From JANMAT01 sp031359995 (GTDB lineage Bacteria > Actinomycetota > Acidimicrobiia > Acidimicrobiales > Ilumatobacteraceae), in NCBI GenBank assembly GCA_031359995.1, contig JANMAT010000053.1:1-34030 (forward strand): DNA of 34,030 nt. Reading direction: 5' to 3'. Position 1 is the stretch's first letter. Each line of letters starts with the position of its first letter. The notes under the pieces are model-generated. The model was not told the DNA's origin and made no database searches. It saw only the letters and a list, made by a program, of their open reading frames with translations. Positions 6,633 to 13,041 of the stretch are shown in pieces. The position numbers were made by a program, and so were the translations under genes.

Positions 6633-7658
6633 TCAGAGGCGACCGTCCACGAACGCGAGCAGGCACTCGTTCACGTAGGCGGGGGACTCCTCGCCCAGGA
6701 AGTGTCCGGCCCCCACCGCCCGGGCCCGCAGGTCCGGGAAGTAGCGCGGGAACTGCTGGAAGAACGGGTTGACGGTGGGGATCTTCGCGGACCCGTGCTC
6801 CACGTCGCCGGCACGGTAGCTGCCGTACAGCCACAGCACCGGGTGCGGGTAGCGCTTGTACCGGTCGTCGGGGCCGTAGTCCATGAAGTTGGCGTAGCGG
6901 GCGTCGGGCTCCAGACCGCCGAGCCACATGTCTCCCACCTCGCGCTCGCTCAACGACGTGTACCGCTCACGCCCGTCGGCCCCTTCGACGACGATGTGGA
7001 AGGGCAGGCCATAGCGGTAGTAGCTGATGGCGTGCCACCACGCGTCCGGGTCAGCGAAGGCCTGGCGGTAGTGGGTCAGCGCGTCGTCGTCGATCCACGC
7101 GGGCCGGGGGCGGGCACCGGGCGGGATGCGCCAGGGGTTGTGCGGGTGCCCACCGAGCGGTGTGGTGTCGGCCCCCTCGAACAGCATGCGGATGAACAGG
7201 TCGTGATGATCGGCGAAGAACTGCTCGGCCACGCCCTCGGCCTTGAACCAATAGCCGTGGTGGCCGGCGGGTGACCACACCGTGCACAGCGTGTCGAGCA
7301 TCGCCAGGCGGGTGATGCGATCGGGGTGATCGATCGCCGTCTTGAACGCGATGATGCCGCCCCAGTCGTGGCCCACCAGCGTGCACGTCTCGATGTCGCG
7401 GGCATCGAGGTAGGCGATGACGTCGTCGGCCAGCACGGCGCGTGACACGCGAGCCATCGGCTTCTCGGTCTCGCCGAACCCACGGTTGTCGGGCGCGAAG
7501 CAAGCGTACCCGGCCCCGGCCAATGCCGTCATCTGGTGCCGCCACTGCAGGCTCGTCTGGGGGAACCCGTGCACGAAGACCACCGCCTGACCCGACCCCT
7601 CCTGGCGCTCGAAGGTGACCAGGCGACTCGTGGTGACGTGCTGTGTGGTGGCGGCCAT
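6633..7658 (-). CDS. Alpha/beta hydrolase (epoxide hydrolase/haloacetate dehalogenase-like)
   Basis: This 341-aa enzyme has the alpha/beta-hydrolase layout with an Asp nucleophile. HGFP (30-33) forms the oxyanion-hole turn, VGHDWGG (95-101) is the nucleophile elbow with Asp98, and GAGHFLGEE near the C terminus carries the catalytic His319. The Asp nucleophile and the DNRGFGETEKP block match epoxide hydrolases and haloalkanoate dehalogenases. A long cap insertion (about 140-240) is rich in Trp and Tyr, as in those enzymes. The natural substrate cannot be told. The gene starts at ATG 7658, 10 bases after the stop of the cupin remnant on the same strand. Confidence 0.85.
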   Translation of the reverse strand: MAATTQHVTTSRLVTFERQEGSGQAVVFVHGFPQTSLQWRHQMTALAGAGYACFAPDNRGFGETEKPMARVSRAVLADDVIAYLDARDIETCTLVGHDWGGIIAFKTAIDHPDRITRLAMLDTLCTVWSPAGHHGYWFKAEGVAEQFFADHHDLFIRMLFEGADTTPLGGHPHNPWRIPPGARPRPAWIDDDALTHYRQAFADPDAWWHAISYYRYGLPFHIVVEGADGRERYTSLSEREVGDMWLGGLEPDARYANFMDYGPDDRYKRYPHPVLWLYGSYRAGDVEHGSAKIPTVNPFFQQFPRYFPDLRARAVGAGHFLGEESPAYVNECLLAFVDGRL

Positions 7659-7668
7659 GGGCCGGACC

Positions 7669-7992
7669 CTACGTCGTGCCCTCGGACGCCTTGCGCAGCT
7701 CGGCGGGGAGCGGGTACTCGTCGGCGTTGCAGACCGCGCCAGCCATGAGCGAGAAGTCGGCGCGCGGCGGGGCGAAGATGTCGACCAGTTCCTTCGGACC
7801 CACGCCCACCGACTGGGTCGTGTGCACCACCCGCGGCGGGATGATCAGCAGCGACGGCGACCCCACCGTGCCGTGCTCGTCGTCGCGCCACGTGGTCATG
7901 TCGGGCACCCACGGGTAGCGCAGGTGGTGCAGGTAGGTGCCCTGCACGGCCGGCGAACCCTGCTCGAAGTCGTCATGCGAGTGGGGCGACAA
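7669..7992 (-). pseudogene. Cupin-domain protein, 5'-truncated
   Basis: The frame reads as the latter part of a cupin protein: SPHSHDDFEQG supplies the metal-binding His pair and Glu, followed by HHLRYPWVPDMTTWRDDEH, IIPPRVVHTTQ and LVDIFAPPRADFS. The only start in the frame near the motif is TTG 7992, yet coding-like sequence continues upstream in frame (TTPIASLERRRRLS) without any ATG or GTG until a stop at about 8055. This suggests the original N terminus has been lost. A short membrane-protein ORF overlaps the break in another frame. A functional 107-aa cupin from the TTG remains possible, since the metal site is intact. Confidence 0.55.
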
Positions 7993-8143
7993 CCGGCGCC
8001 GCCTCTCGAGAGACGCGATCGGTGTAGTGCGATGTCCACATGGCGAACCCGGCGGTGGTCAGAAGCACACCGGCGAGGCCCCACGTCGCCACGCGCGACC
8101 AGCGATCACGCCCCGATCGGGGGCCACAGGTGGTCACGTTCAC
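7973..8143 (-). CDS. Short single-helix membrane protein, possibly a fusion remnant
   Basis: From GTG 8143 (or GTG 8137, two codons on) a 56- or 54-aa frame encodes a basic N terminus (GPRSGRDRWSRV), one clear membrane helix (ATWGLAGVLLTTAGFAMW) and a short tail (REAAPVVAPLA). It is too hydrophobic and ordered to be a simple shadow. Its last 50-60 bases share DNA with the in-frame cupin extension, so its tail may be an accident of the deletion that removed the cupin's 5' part. I do not recognise a family. Confidence 0.4.
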   Translation of the reverse strand: MNVTTCGPRSGRDRWSRVATWGLAGVLLTTAGFAMWTSHYTDRVSREAAPVVAPLA

Positions 8144-8210
8144 TCACATCGGCGAAACCCGACGCCCCCCGAGATCGGCGGCGCGTCCTGACAGTTTCAA
8201 GACGTCGGGG

Positions 8211-8224
8211 TCAAGCGACCTTGA
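8211..8224. repeat. TCAAG-N4-CTTGA inverted repeat
   Basis: TCAAG-CGAC-CTTGA lies 50 bases before the 8274 gene. A further TCAAG sits at 8197-8201. The same TCAAG-N4-CTTGA pattern recurs at 33604-33617 before another gene. It may be a regulator site, but short motifs like this can recur by chance. Confidence 0.3.
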
Positions 8225-8273
8225 GGGATAGCCCTGATGCCGGGTCGTCAGCGCCGGGCGCATGCTTGCGTCC

Positions 8274-8687
8274 ATGACCAGGGCCCGGCGGACGGGCGGG
8301 CTGCCCGCCATCGACATCGAGGACGCCGATGTCGTCGAGGTCGTGCTGGGGCCGTTCGGCCATCATCCAGCGCGGGGCTCATTCCGGAGGAGCTGGCCGG
8401 CGCTCCGCGGCGCGTTCGCGCTCGGCCTCACCGGTGGACTGCTCCTCGCCCACGTCGCCGTACGCGGCGTCGGCCCGACCGCGTCGCCGACGACCACCAC
8501 CGCCGTCACCGCCGCTCCGGCGACGACCGCGCCCGAGCGGGCCGTCCCGACCGGCCCGTCGGCCGGCGAAGACTACGTTGGCGCCGCCATGGCCCAGTTC
8601 ATCGCCGCCCAGAGATCCCTCCCCCAGAGGGGACGCGACTCCCGGCCGTCCCATGACGGTCGGGAGTCGCAACTAGCTCAGCCGTAG
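8274..8687 (+). CDS. Hypothetical single-pass membrane protein with Thr/Pro-rich linker
   Basis: The 137-aa frame from ATG 8274 has a cytoplasmic-looking N terminus (PAIDIEDADVVEVVLGPFG), a basic stretch (SFRRSWPALR), one membrane helix (AFALGLTGGLLLAHVAV, about 47-63) and a Thr/Ala/Pro-rich extracytoplasmic linker ending in GEDYVGAAMAQFIAAQ. The last 18 residues are encoded by a strong terminator hairpin (8635-8670), so the real protein may end earlier or the gene may have lost its natural stop. I do not recognise a family. Confidence 0.45.
   Translation: MTRARRTGGLPAIDIEDADVVEVVLGPFGHHPARGSFRRSWPALRGAFALGLTGGLLLAHVAVRGVGPTASPTTTTAVTAAPATTAPERAVPTGPSAGEDYVGAAMAQFIAAQRSLPQRGRDSRPSHDGRESQLAQP
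8635..8670. terminator. Strong bidirectional terminator hairpin
   Basis: Bases 8635-8650 (GCGACTCCCGGCCGTC) and 8655-8670 (GACGGTCGGGAGTCGC) pair over 16 positions with one G-T wobble and a 4-nt loop (CCAT). It lies between two convergent genes, just before the stop of the DUF169 remnant on the minus strand (8678). The stem would end transcripts from both sides. Confidence 0.75.
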
Positions 8688-9085
8688 CTCACGCCGAGGC
8701 CGGCGCGGGCATCGCGCTGCACGCCGTAGTTCGGGATCGGGTAGCGGAGCCGGTTGCGGGCCAAGGCCTCCAACCCGGCGAGCATGCGGGGCAAGAACTT
8801 CGGCGGCATGGCGAGCAACAGCTCGTCCTCCATCACGCCCCCGTCGCGACGCTCGGCGAAGCACGGGAGGGAGACCGACGGCTCGCCGGTCGACAGCGCC
8901 CGCCCCGACGAGTCGGCGCACGCCGACTCGCCGACACAACCCCACTCGAACTTCTTGCACCCGCTCCACTGGAGCCCGTTGATCATCAGGATGGTCTGCG
9001 CCGGCGTGGCGTAGATCATCACGATGTCGGGCGGGTCGAGGCGGGCGACCGGCGCGGCCGACCTGGGGCCGTACGCTCGCGTCAT
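8678..9085 (-). pseudogene. DUF169 family protein, C-terminal part only
   Basis: Read from ATG 9085, the frame matches the second half of DUF169 proteins: DIVMIYATPAQTILMINGLQ, CKKFEWGCVGESACADSSGR, LPCFAERRDGGVMEDELLLA and MPPKFLPRMLAGLEAL. Complete members are roughly 230-260 aa and carry a conserved N-terminal half, which is absent; the sequence upstream belongs to a divergent SnoaL-like gene. The two divergent genes even share the bases CATG at their starts. DUF169 proteins are of unknown function. The retained Cys residues (WGCVGESAC) are intact, so decay is recent or the half-protein is still used. Confidence 0.6.
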
Positions 9086-9482
9086 GGACGAACTGAGCGC
9101 GGCGAACCGATGGGCGACGACGTGGGAGCGGTGCTGGACCGCCGGCGACGCCGGGCCCATCGTCGCGCTGTACGCGCCCGGTGCGCCCTACCGCTCGCAC
9201 CCTCACCGCGACCCCGAGTCCGGCGGGGCAGCCGCCTACGTGACCCGTACCTTCGCCGAGGAGACCGACGTGGTGTGCCGCTTCGGTGACCCGATCACCG
9301 CGGGCGGCCGGGCCTGTGTCGAGTGGTGGTCGAGCTGGGAAGAGGACGGCGCCACGATGACCCTCAGCGGCGCCACCGTGCTGCGCTTCGACGCCGACGG
9401 CCTGGTGATCGAGCACGTCGACTACTGGGCCCAGAGCCCAGGGCGTCTGTCGCCCTTCGCCGCTTGGGGAAATCGGGGCTGA
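9084..9482 (+). CDS. SnoaL-like/NTF2-fold protein
   Basis: This 132-aa protein begins with the typical helix of the NTF2-like fold (NRWATTWERCWTAGDAGPIVALY, where the gap before VALYAPGAPYRSHPHRDP is normal). It continues with the four-strand sheet: ACVEWWSSWEEDGATMTLSG, TVLRFDADGLVIEHVDYW. SnoaL-like proteins are small cyclases, isomerases or unknown-function binders; no catalytic set is clear enough to choose. The start ATG 9084 overlaps the ATG of the DUF169 remnant on the other strand. It is the first of three closely spaced plus-strand genes. Confidence 0.8.
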   Translation: MDELSAANRWATTWERCWTAGDAGPIVALYAPGAPYRSHPHRDPESGGAAAYVTRTFAEETDVVCRFGDPITAGGRACVEWWSSWEEDGATMTLSGATVLRFDADGLVIEHVDYWAQSPGRLSPFAAWGNRG

Positions 9483-9511
9483 GTCAGGCCGTCGCCTGCT
9501 TGACTGGACCG

Positions 9512-10387
9512 GTGCTCGACCTTCCCCTGCGAACCGCACGGCTCGTGCTCGGTGGCGACGACGCGATCGCCGGCCGCATCGTCGTCGAGCACGGCGGCGC
9601 GACGATCGGTCACATCGGGGTGCACATCGTCGGCCATGGGGCCATGCTCGACGGCGCCCTCGACCCGCCGCAGCGCGGGCGCGGGCTCGCCGCTGAAGCG
9701 CTCGGTGCCGTCGTCGACGCGCTGTTCGCCTCGACCCCGCTCGAACGGCTCGCCGTGTCGGTCGCGCCCGATGACGTCGACGCCATGCGCCTCGTGGAGC
9801 ACCAGGGCTTCCGGTTCGAGGGCACAGCACACGGCGCCGCACTGGTGCACGGCGCGCCGGCCGACCGGCTCCAGTTCGCCCTGGTGCGCGCCGAACGCGT
9901 CGACTGGCTGACCCGGCCGTCGTCGTGCGCGCAGGTCGAGCTGGTCCGGATCACCGATGGCAACCTGCGCGCCGTCGCCGCGCTGGCCACCCACAAGCAC
10001 CAGGAACGCTTCGTCGCGCCCGTCGCCCGCTCGTTGGCCCAGTTCAGCTTCCCGCCCGACCACAACGGGTACCCAGTGGTGCCGTGGGTGCGAGCGGTGC
10101 AGGCCGACGGTGAGATCGTCGGGTTCCTGATGCTGTCGACCGTGTCACCGGGCGAGCCCGAGCCCTACGTGTGGCGGTTCCTCGTCGACCGTCGCCATCA
10201 GCGCCGCGGGGTGGGGACCATGACGTTCGCGGCGCTCGCCGACGCCATGCGGACCGAGGGTCACCACGCCATCGTGCTCGGCTTCGTCGACGGGCCCGGC
10301 GGCCCGCGCCGCTTCTACGAGCGACTCGGCTTCGTCACCACCGGCAAGGTCGAGGACGGCGAGCACGAAGCCCGGCTCGTCCTATGA
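9512..10387 (+). CDS. Tandem GNAT-domain N-acetyltransferase
   Basis: The 291-aa product contains two GNAT folds. The N-terminal one (1-135) is RimJ/RimL-like: LPLRTARLVL, DPPQRGRGLAAEALGAVVDA (acetyl-CoA loop) and AMRLVEHQGFRFEG. The C-terminal one (145-285) has KHQERFVAPVARSLAQ, typical of polyamine-type acetyltransferases, then WRFLVDRRHQRRGVGTMTFA as its acetyl-CoA loop and RRFYERLGFVTTG. Substrates cannot be told. The start GTG 9512 is chosen because the sequence before it is the tail of the SnoaL gene and a short spacer. Its stop overlaps the ATG of the methyltransferase gene (ATGA). Confidence 0.82.
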   Translation: MLDLPLRTARLVLGGDDAIAGRIVVEHGGATIGHIGVHIVGHGAMLDGALDPPQRGRGLAAEALGAVVDALFASTPLERLAVSVAPDDVDAMRLVEHQGFRFEGTAHGAALVHGAPADRLQFALVRAERVDWLTRPSSCAQVELVRITDGNLRAVAALATHKHQERFVAPVARSLAQFSFPPDHNGYPVVPWVRAVQADGEIVGFLMLSTVSPGEPEPYVWRFLVDRRHQRRGVGTMTFAALADAMRTEGHHAIVLGFVDGPGGPRRFYERLGFVTTGKVEDGEHEARLVL

Positions 10388-11112
10388 CACCTGAACCTCC
10401 ACCGCGCTACCGCTACCTCACGTTCAACACCCCCCTGTCGAGCGCCACGGCCGACGAGTTGTGCGCCGCACTCGTGCGGCGGCAGCCGGGCACCATCGTC
10501 GACATCGGGTGCGGCTGGGCCGAGCTCCTGCTGCGAGCGCTCGCCGCGGTGCCCACGGCGAGGGGCATCGGCATCGACCGCGACGAGGAACTGCTGGAGC
10601 GGGCGCGCACCGGCGCCGTGGGGCGCGGGCTCGCCGATCGGCTCACGACGCGCACCGAGCTGCCCGCCGGCGGCGAGCAGGCCGACGCCGTGGTGTGCAT
10701 CGGGGCCGACCACATCTTCGGCACCCAGGCCAATGCCCTGCTCGCGCTCCACGGTCACGTGGCTCCGCGCGGCCGCCTGCTGTTCGGCAGTGGGTACTGG
10801 CAGGCGGTGCCCACACCCGAGCAGGCCGCCACCATCGGAGCCGATCCCGAAGACTTCGGCTCCCTGGCCGATCTCGTCCAACTGGCCCTGGCCGCCGGGT
10901 TCCGCCTCATCGACCTCCGCACCGCGACGCCGCGCGAGTGGGAGACCTTCGAGCTCGGCTACCTGGCCGATTGGGAGGAGTGGCTGGTGGACTGGTCCGA
11001 CCATCCGTCGGCCGCCGATGTCCGGGCCCGCGCCGACGCCCACCGCTCCGGCTACCTGCGCGGATGGCGTGAGGTGATGGGCTTCGCGTACCTGGTGCTC
11101 GGCCGTCCGTGA
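10384..11112 (+). CDS. Class I SAM-dependent methyltransferase
   Basis: This 242-aa protein has SAM-binding motif I (IVDIGCGWAELLLRAL, about 38-53), the acidic end of the second strand (GIGIDRDEELLERA) and a motif resembling DAVVCIGADHIFG at strand 4. The C-terminal part (WETFELGYLADWEEWLVDW) is rich in Trp and probably forms the acceptor site. The substrate is unknown. ATG 10384 overlaps the stop of the GNAT gene, so the two are coupled. The GH13 gene follows after 27 bases and may be on the same transcript. Confidence 0.85.
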   Translation: MTPEPPPRYRYLTFNTPLSSATADELCAALVRRQPGTIVDIGCGWAELLLRALAAVPTARGIGIDRDEELLERARTGAVGRGLADRLTTRTELPAGGEQADAVVCIGADHIFGTQANALLALHGHVAPRGRLLFGSGYWQAVPTPEQAATIGADPEDFGSLADLVQLALAAGFRLIDLRTATPREWETFELGYLADWEEWLVDWSDHPSAADVRARADAHRSGYLRGWREVMGFAYLVLGRP

Positions 11113-11139
11113 GCCCACCGATCCCGTAGCGTTCGGCGG

Positions 11140-12876
11140 GTGACCAGCCCGCCCCCGCACGCCGCCCGCCCTTGGCTCGAGGATGCCGTCTTCTACGAGA
11201 TCTACCCGCAGTCGTTCGCCGATTCGAACGGCGACGGCATCGGCGACCTGCCCGGCGTGATCGCCCATCTCGACCACCTGGCGTGGCTCGGCGTGAACAC
11301 CATCTGGTTCAACCCCTGCTTCGCCTCCCCGTTCCGCGACGCCGGCTACGACGTGTCCGACTACCTGTGCATCGCACCCCGCTACGGCACCAACGACGAC
11401 ATGGCGACGCTCGTGGAAGCGGCGCGCGCCCGCGGCATCCGCATCGTGCTCGACCTGGTGGCCGGGCACACCTCGGTCGCCCACCAGTGGTTCCAGCATT
11501 CGGCCGCCGACCCGGACGATCACCGCTACATCTGGTCCGACCGACCCGGGCCGGGGTTCGTGGCGTCGTCGGGCCCGCGCCCGGGCTACTACCTGAAGAA
11601 CTTCTTCGACGAGCAGCCGGCCATCAACTTCGGCTACGCCCGCCTGCACCCCGACGAGCCGTGGCGCCAGCTCCCCGACGCGCCCGGGCCGCGCACCAAC
11701 CGCGCCGCGTTGCGCGAGATCATCGTGTTCTGGCTCGACAAAGGCGTGGCCGGCTTCCGCGTCGACATGGCGTTCTCGTTGGTGAAGGACGACCCGAACC
11801 TGGACGCCACCACCGCGCTGTGGCACGAGATCCGCGAGTGGATGGACACGGCGTACCCGGACGCCGTGCTGCTGCCCGAAGGCGCCCACACCGCTCCGTC
11901 CGACTGGGGCCAGCGGGGCGGGTTCCACGCCGACTTCTTCCTGGTGATCCACCCGGCCCACAGCGCGCTCTTCAACAATGGTGGTGCCGGCACCCTGTTC
12001 TGGCTGACCGACCACGAGCACTGCTTCTTCGACGCCGACGGTCCCGTCGCCGGGCAGACCTTGGGCACGTTCCTGCGGCTGTGGAACGAGCACCGCGCCG
12101 CCACCGCGCCCGACCGCATGATCGTGATGGGCTCGGCCGACCACGACTACTCGCGCCTCGCCTGCGGCACCCGCACCGCTGAACAACTGGGCGCCGCCTT
12201 CGCGTTCCTGTTCACCTGGGGCTCGATCCCGTGCATCTACTACGGCGACGAGATCGGCATGCGCTACCTTCCGGACCTGCCCGACCACGAGGGCAGCATC
12301 TGCTCACCCGGCTACAACCGGGCCGGCTGCCGCACGCCGATGCAGTGGGACGGCAGCGCCAACGCCGGGTTCTCCACCGCCGACGCCGCCGCGCTCTACC
12401 TGCCGATCGATCCCGATCCGCACCGGCCCACCGTCGCGGCCCAGCGCGACGACGAGGCCTCGGTGCTGCACGCAGTGCGCCGGCTCGTGGCCCTCCGGCG
12501 GGCCACACCCGCCCTCGGCCCCCGCTCGCCGATCGAGGTGCTCCACCCCGGGTACCCCCTCGTGTACCTGCGGGGCGGCACCCATCTGGTGGTGATCAAC
12601 CCGCGGCGCGAGCCGGCGTCGGTGACGCTCGCGCTGGCCCGACGACCCACCGTCGGCGTCGAGGTCCAGGGCGTGCGGCTCGGCGACGGGTACGTCGACG
12701 CCGACGGCTTCGGCTACGGCGTGTTCGCGCTCGCCTCGTCCTCGCCTGCTCCACCGTCACCACGATCAGAGACCGATCGCCGTCGAGTCCGGCGGTGCAA
12801 CCCGCTGGCATCGGCACGTATGGGTGCGGCGTCAACGGGTACCACGGTGCCCACCCGGCAGAAGGAACCACCATGA
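11140..12876 (+). CDS. GH13 alpha-amylase-family enzyme (trehalose synthase/glucosidase-like)
   Basis: This 578-aa protein is a GH13 enzyme with a full catalytic triad. Region I is DLVAGHTS (105-112, Gly where Asn is usual before His), region II GFRVDMAF with nucleophile Asp209, region III LLPEGAH with acid Glu247, and region IV GSADHDYSR with His335-Asp336. The block YEIYPQSFADSNGDGIGDL is typical of oligo-1,6-glucosidase/trehalose-synthase relatives. The precise reaction on alpha-glucans or trehalose/maltose is not certain. It starts at GTG 11140. The last 45 or so residues (after about 530) are low-complexity and run through the upstream region of the next gene, ending at an ATGA overlap, so an original stop may have been lost. 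Confidence 0.85.
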   Translation: MTSPPPHAARPWLEDAVFYEIYPQSFADSNGDGIGDLPGVIAHLDHLAWLGVNTIWFNPCFASPFRDAGYDVSDYLCIAPRYGTNDDMATLVEAARARGIRIVLDLVAGHTSVAHQWFQHSAADPDDHRYIWSDRPGPGFVASSGPRPGYYLKNFFDEQPAINFGYARLHPDEPWRQLPDAPGPRTNRAALREIIVFWLDKGVAGFRVDMAFSLVKDDPNLDATTALWHEIREWMDTAYPDAVLLPEGAHTAPSDWGQRGGFHADFFLVIHPAHSALFNNGGAGTLFWLTDHEHCFFDADGPVAGQTLGTFLRLWNEHRAATAPDRMIVMGSADHDYSRLACGTRTAEQLGAAFAFLFTWGSIPCIYYGDEIGMRYLPDLPDHEGSICSPGYNRAGCRTPMQWDGSANAGFSTADAAALYLPIDPDPHRPTVAAQRDDEASVLHAVRRLVALRRATPALGPRSPIEVLHPGYPLVYLRGGTHLVVINPRREPASVTLALARRPTVGVEVQGVRLGDGYVDADGFGYGVFALASSSPAPPSPRSETDRRRVRRCNPLASARMGAASTGTTVPTRQKEPP

Positions 12877-13034
12877 ACGCGACCCTCCTCTGGCTCATGG
12901 CACTCGTCATCGCCATCGTCGGCATCGTGCAGCTGATCCAGGGCCAGATCCTGTTCGGAATCGTGCTGCTCGTCGCGGCGTGCATGGTGGGACCGGGTGG
13001 GTACAGCATGTTCCGTCGCCGCAGCAACGTGTGA
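12873..13034 (+). CDS. Small two-helix membrane protein
   Basis: A 53-aa protein starts at ATG 12873 after GAAGGA (12861-12866). Two hydrophobic segments (LLWLMALVIAIVGIVQLI and ILFGIVLLVAACMV) are joined by QGQ, followed by GPGGYSMFRRRS. Short proteins of this layout are common in actinobacteria next to stress genes; I cannot assign a role. It overlaps the GH13 stop by 4 nt and ends 7 bases before the glucosidase gene, so the three are probably cotranscribed. A possible own promoter (GTAT-N15-GGGTAC, 12818-12842) lies inside the GH13 tail. Confidence 0.7.
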   Translation: MNATLLWLMALVIAIVGIVQLIQGQILFGIVLLVAACMVGPGGYSMFRRRSNV

Positions 13035-13041
13035 CACCGGC

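Noticed and set aside
8191..8240. The TCAAG repeats and GCCCTGAT before the 8274 gene as a sigma-28-type promoter.
   Set aside because: The -10 match is poor and the spacer is one base long; recorded only as an inverted repeat.
10315..12288. A minus-strand open frame of 657 codons opposite the methyltransferase and GH13 genes.
   Set aside because: The translation is a Gly/Arg/Val-rich shadow without recognisable motifs, while the plus strand has full catalytic signatures over the same bases.
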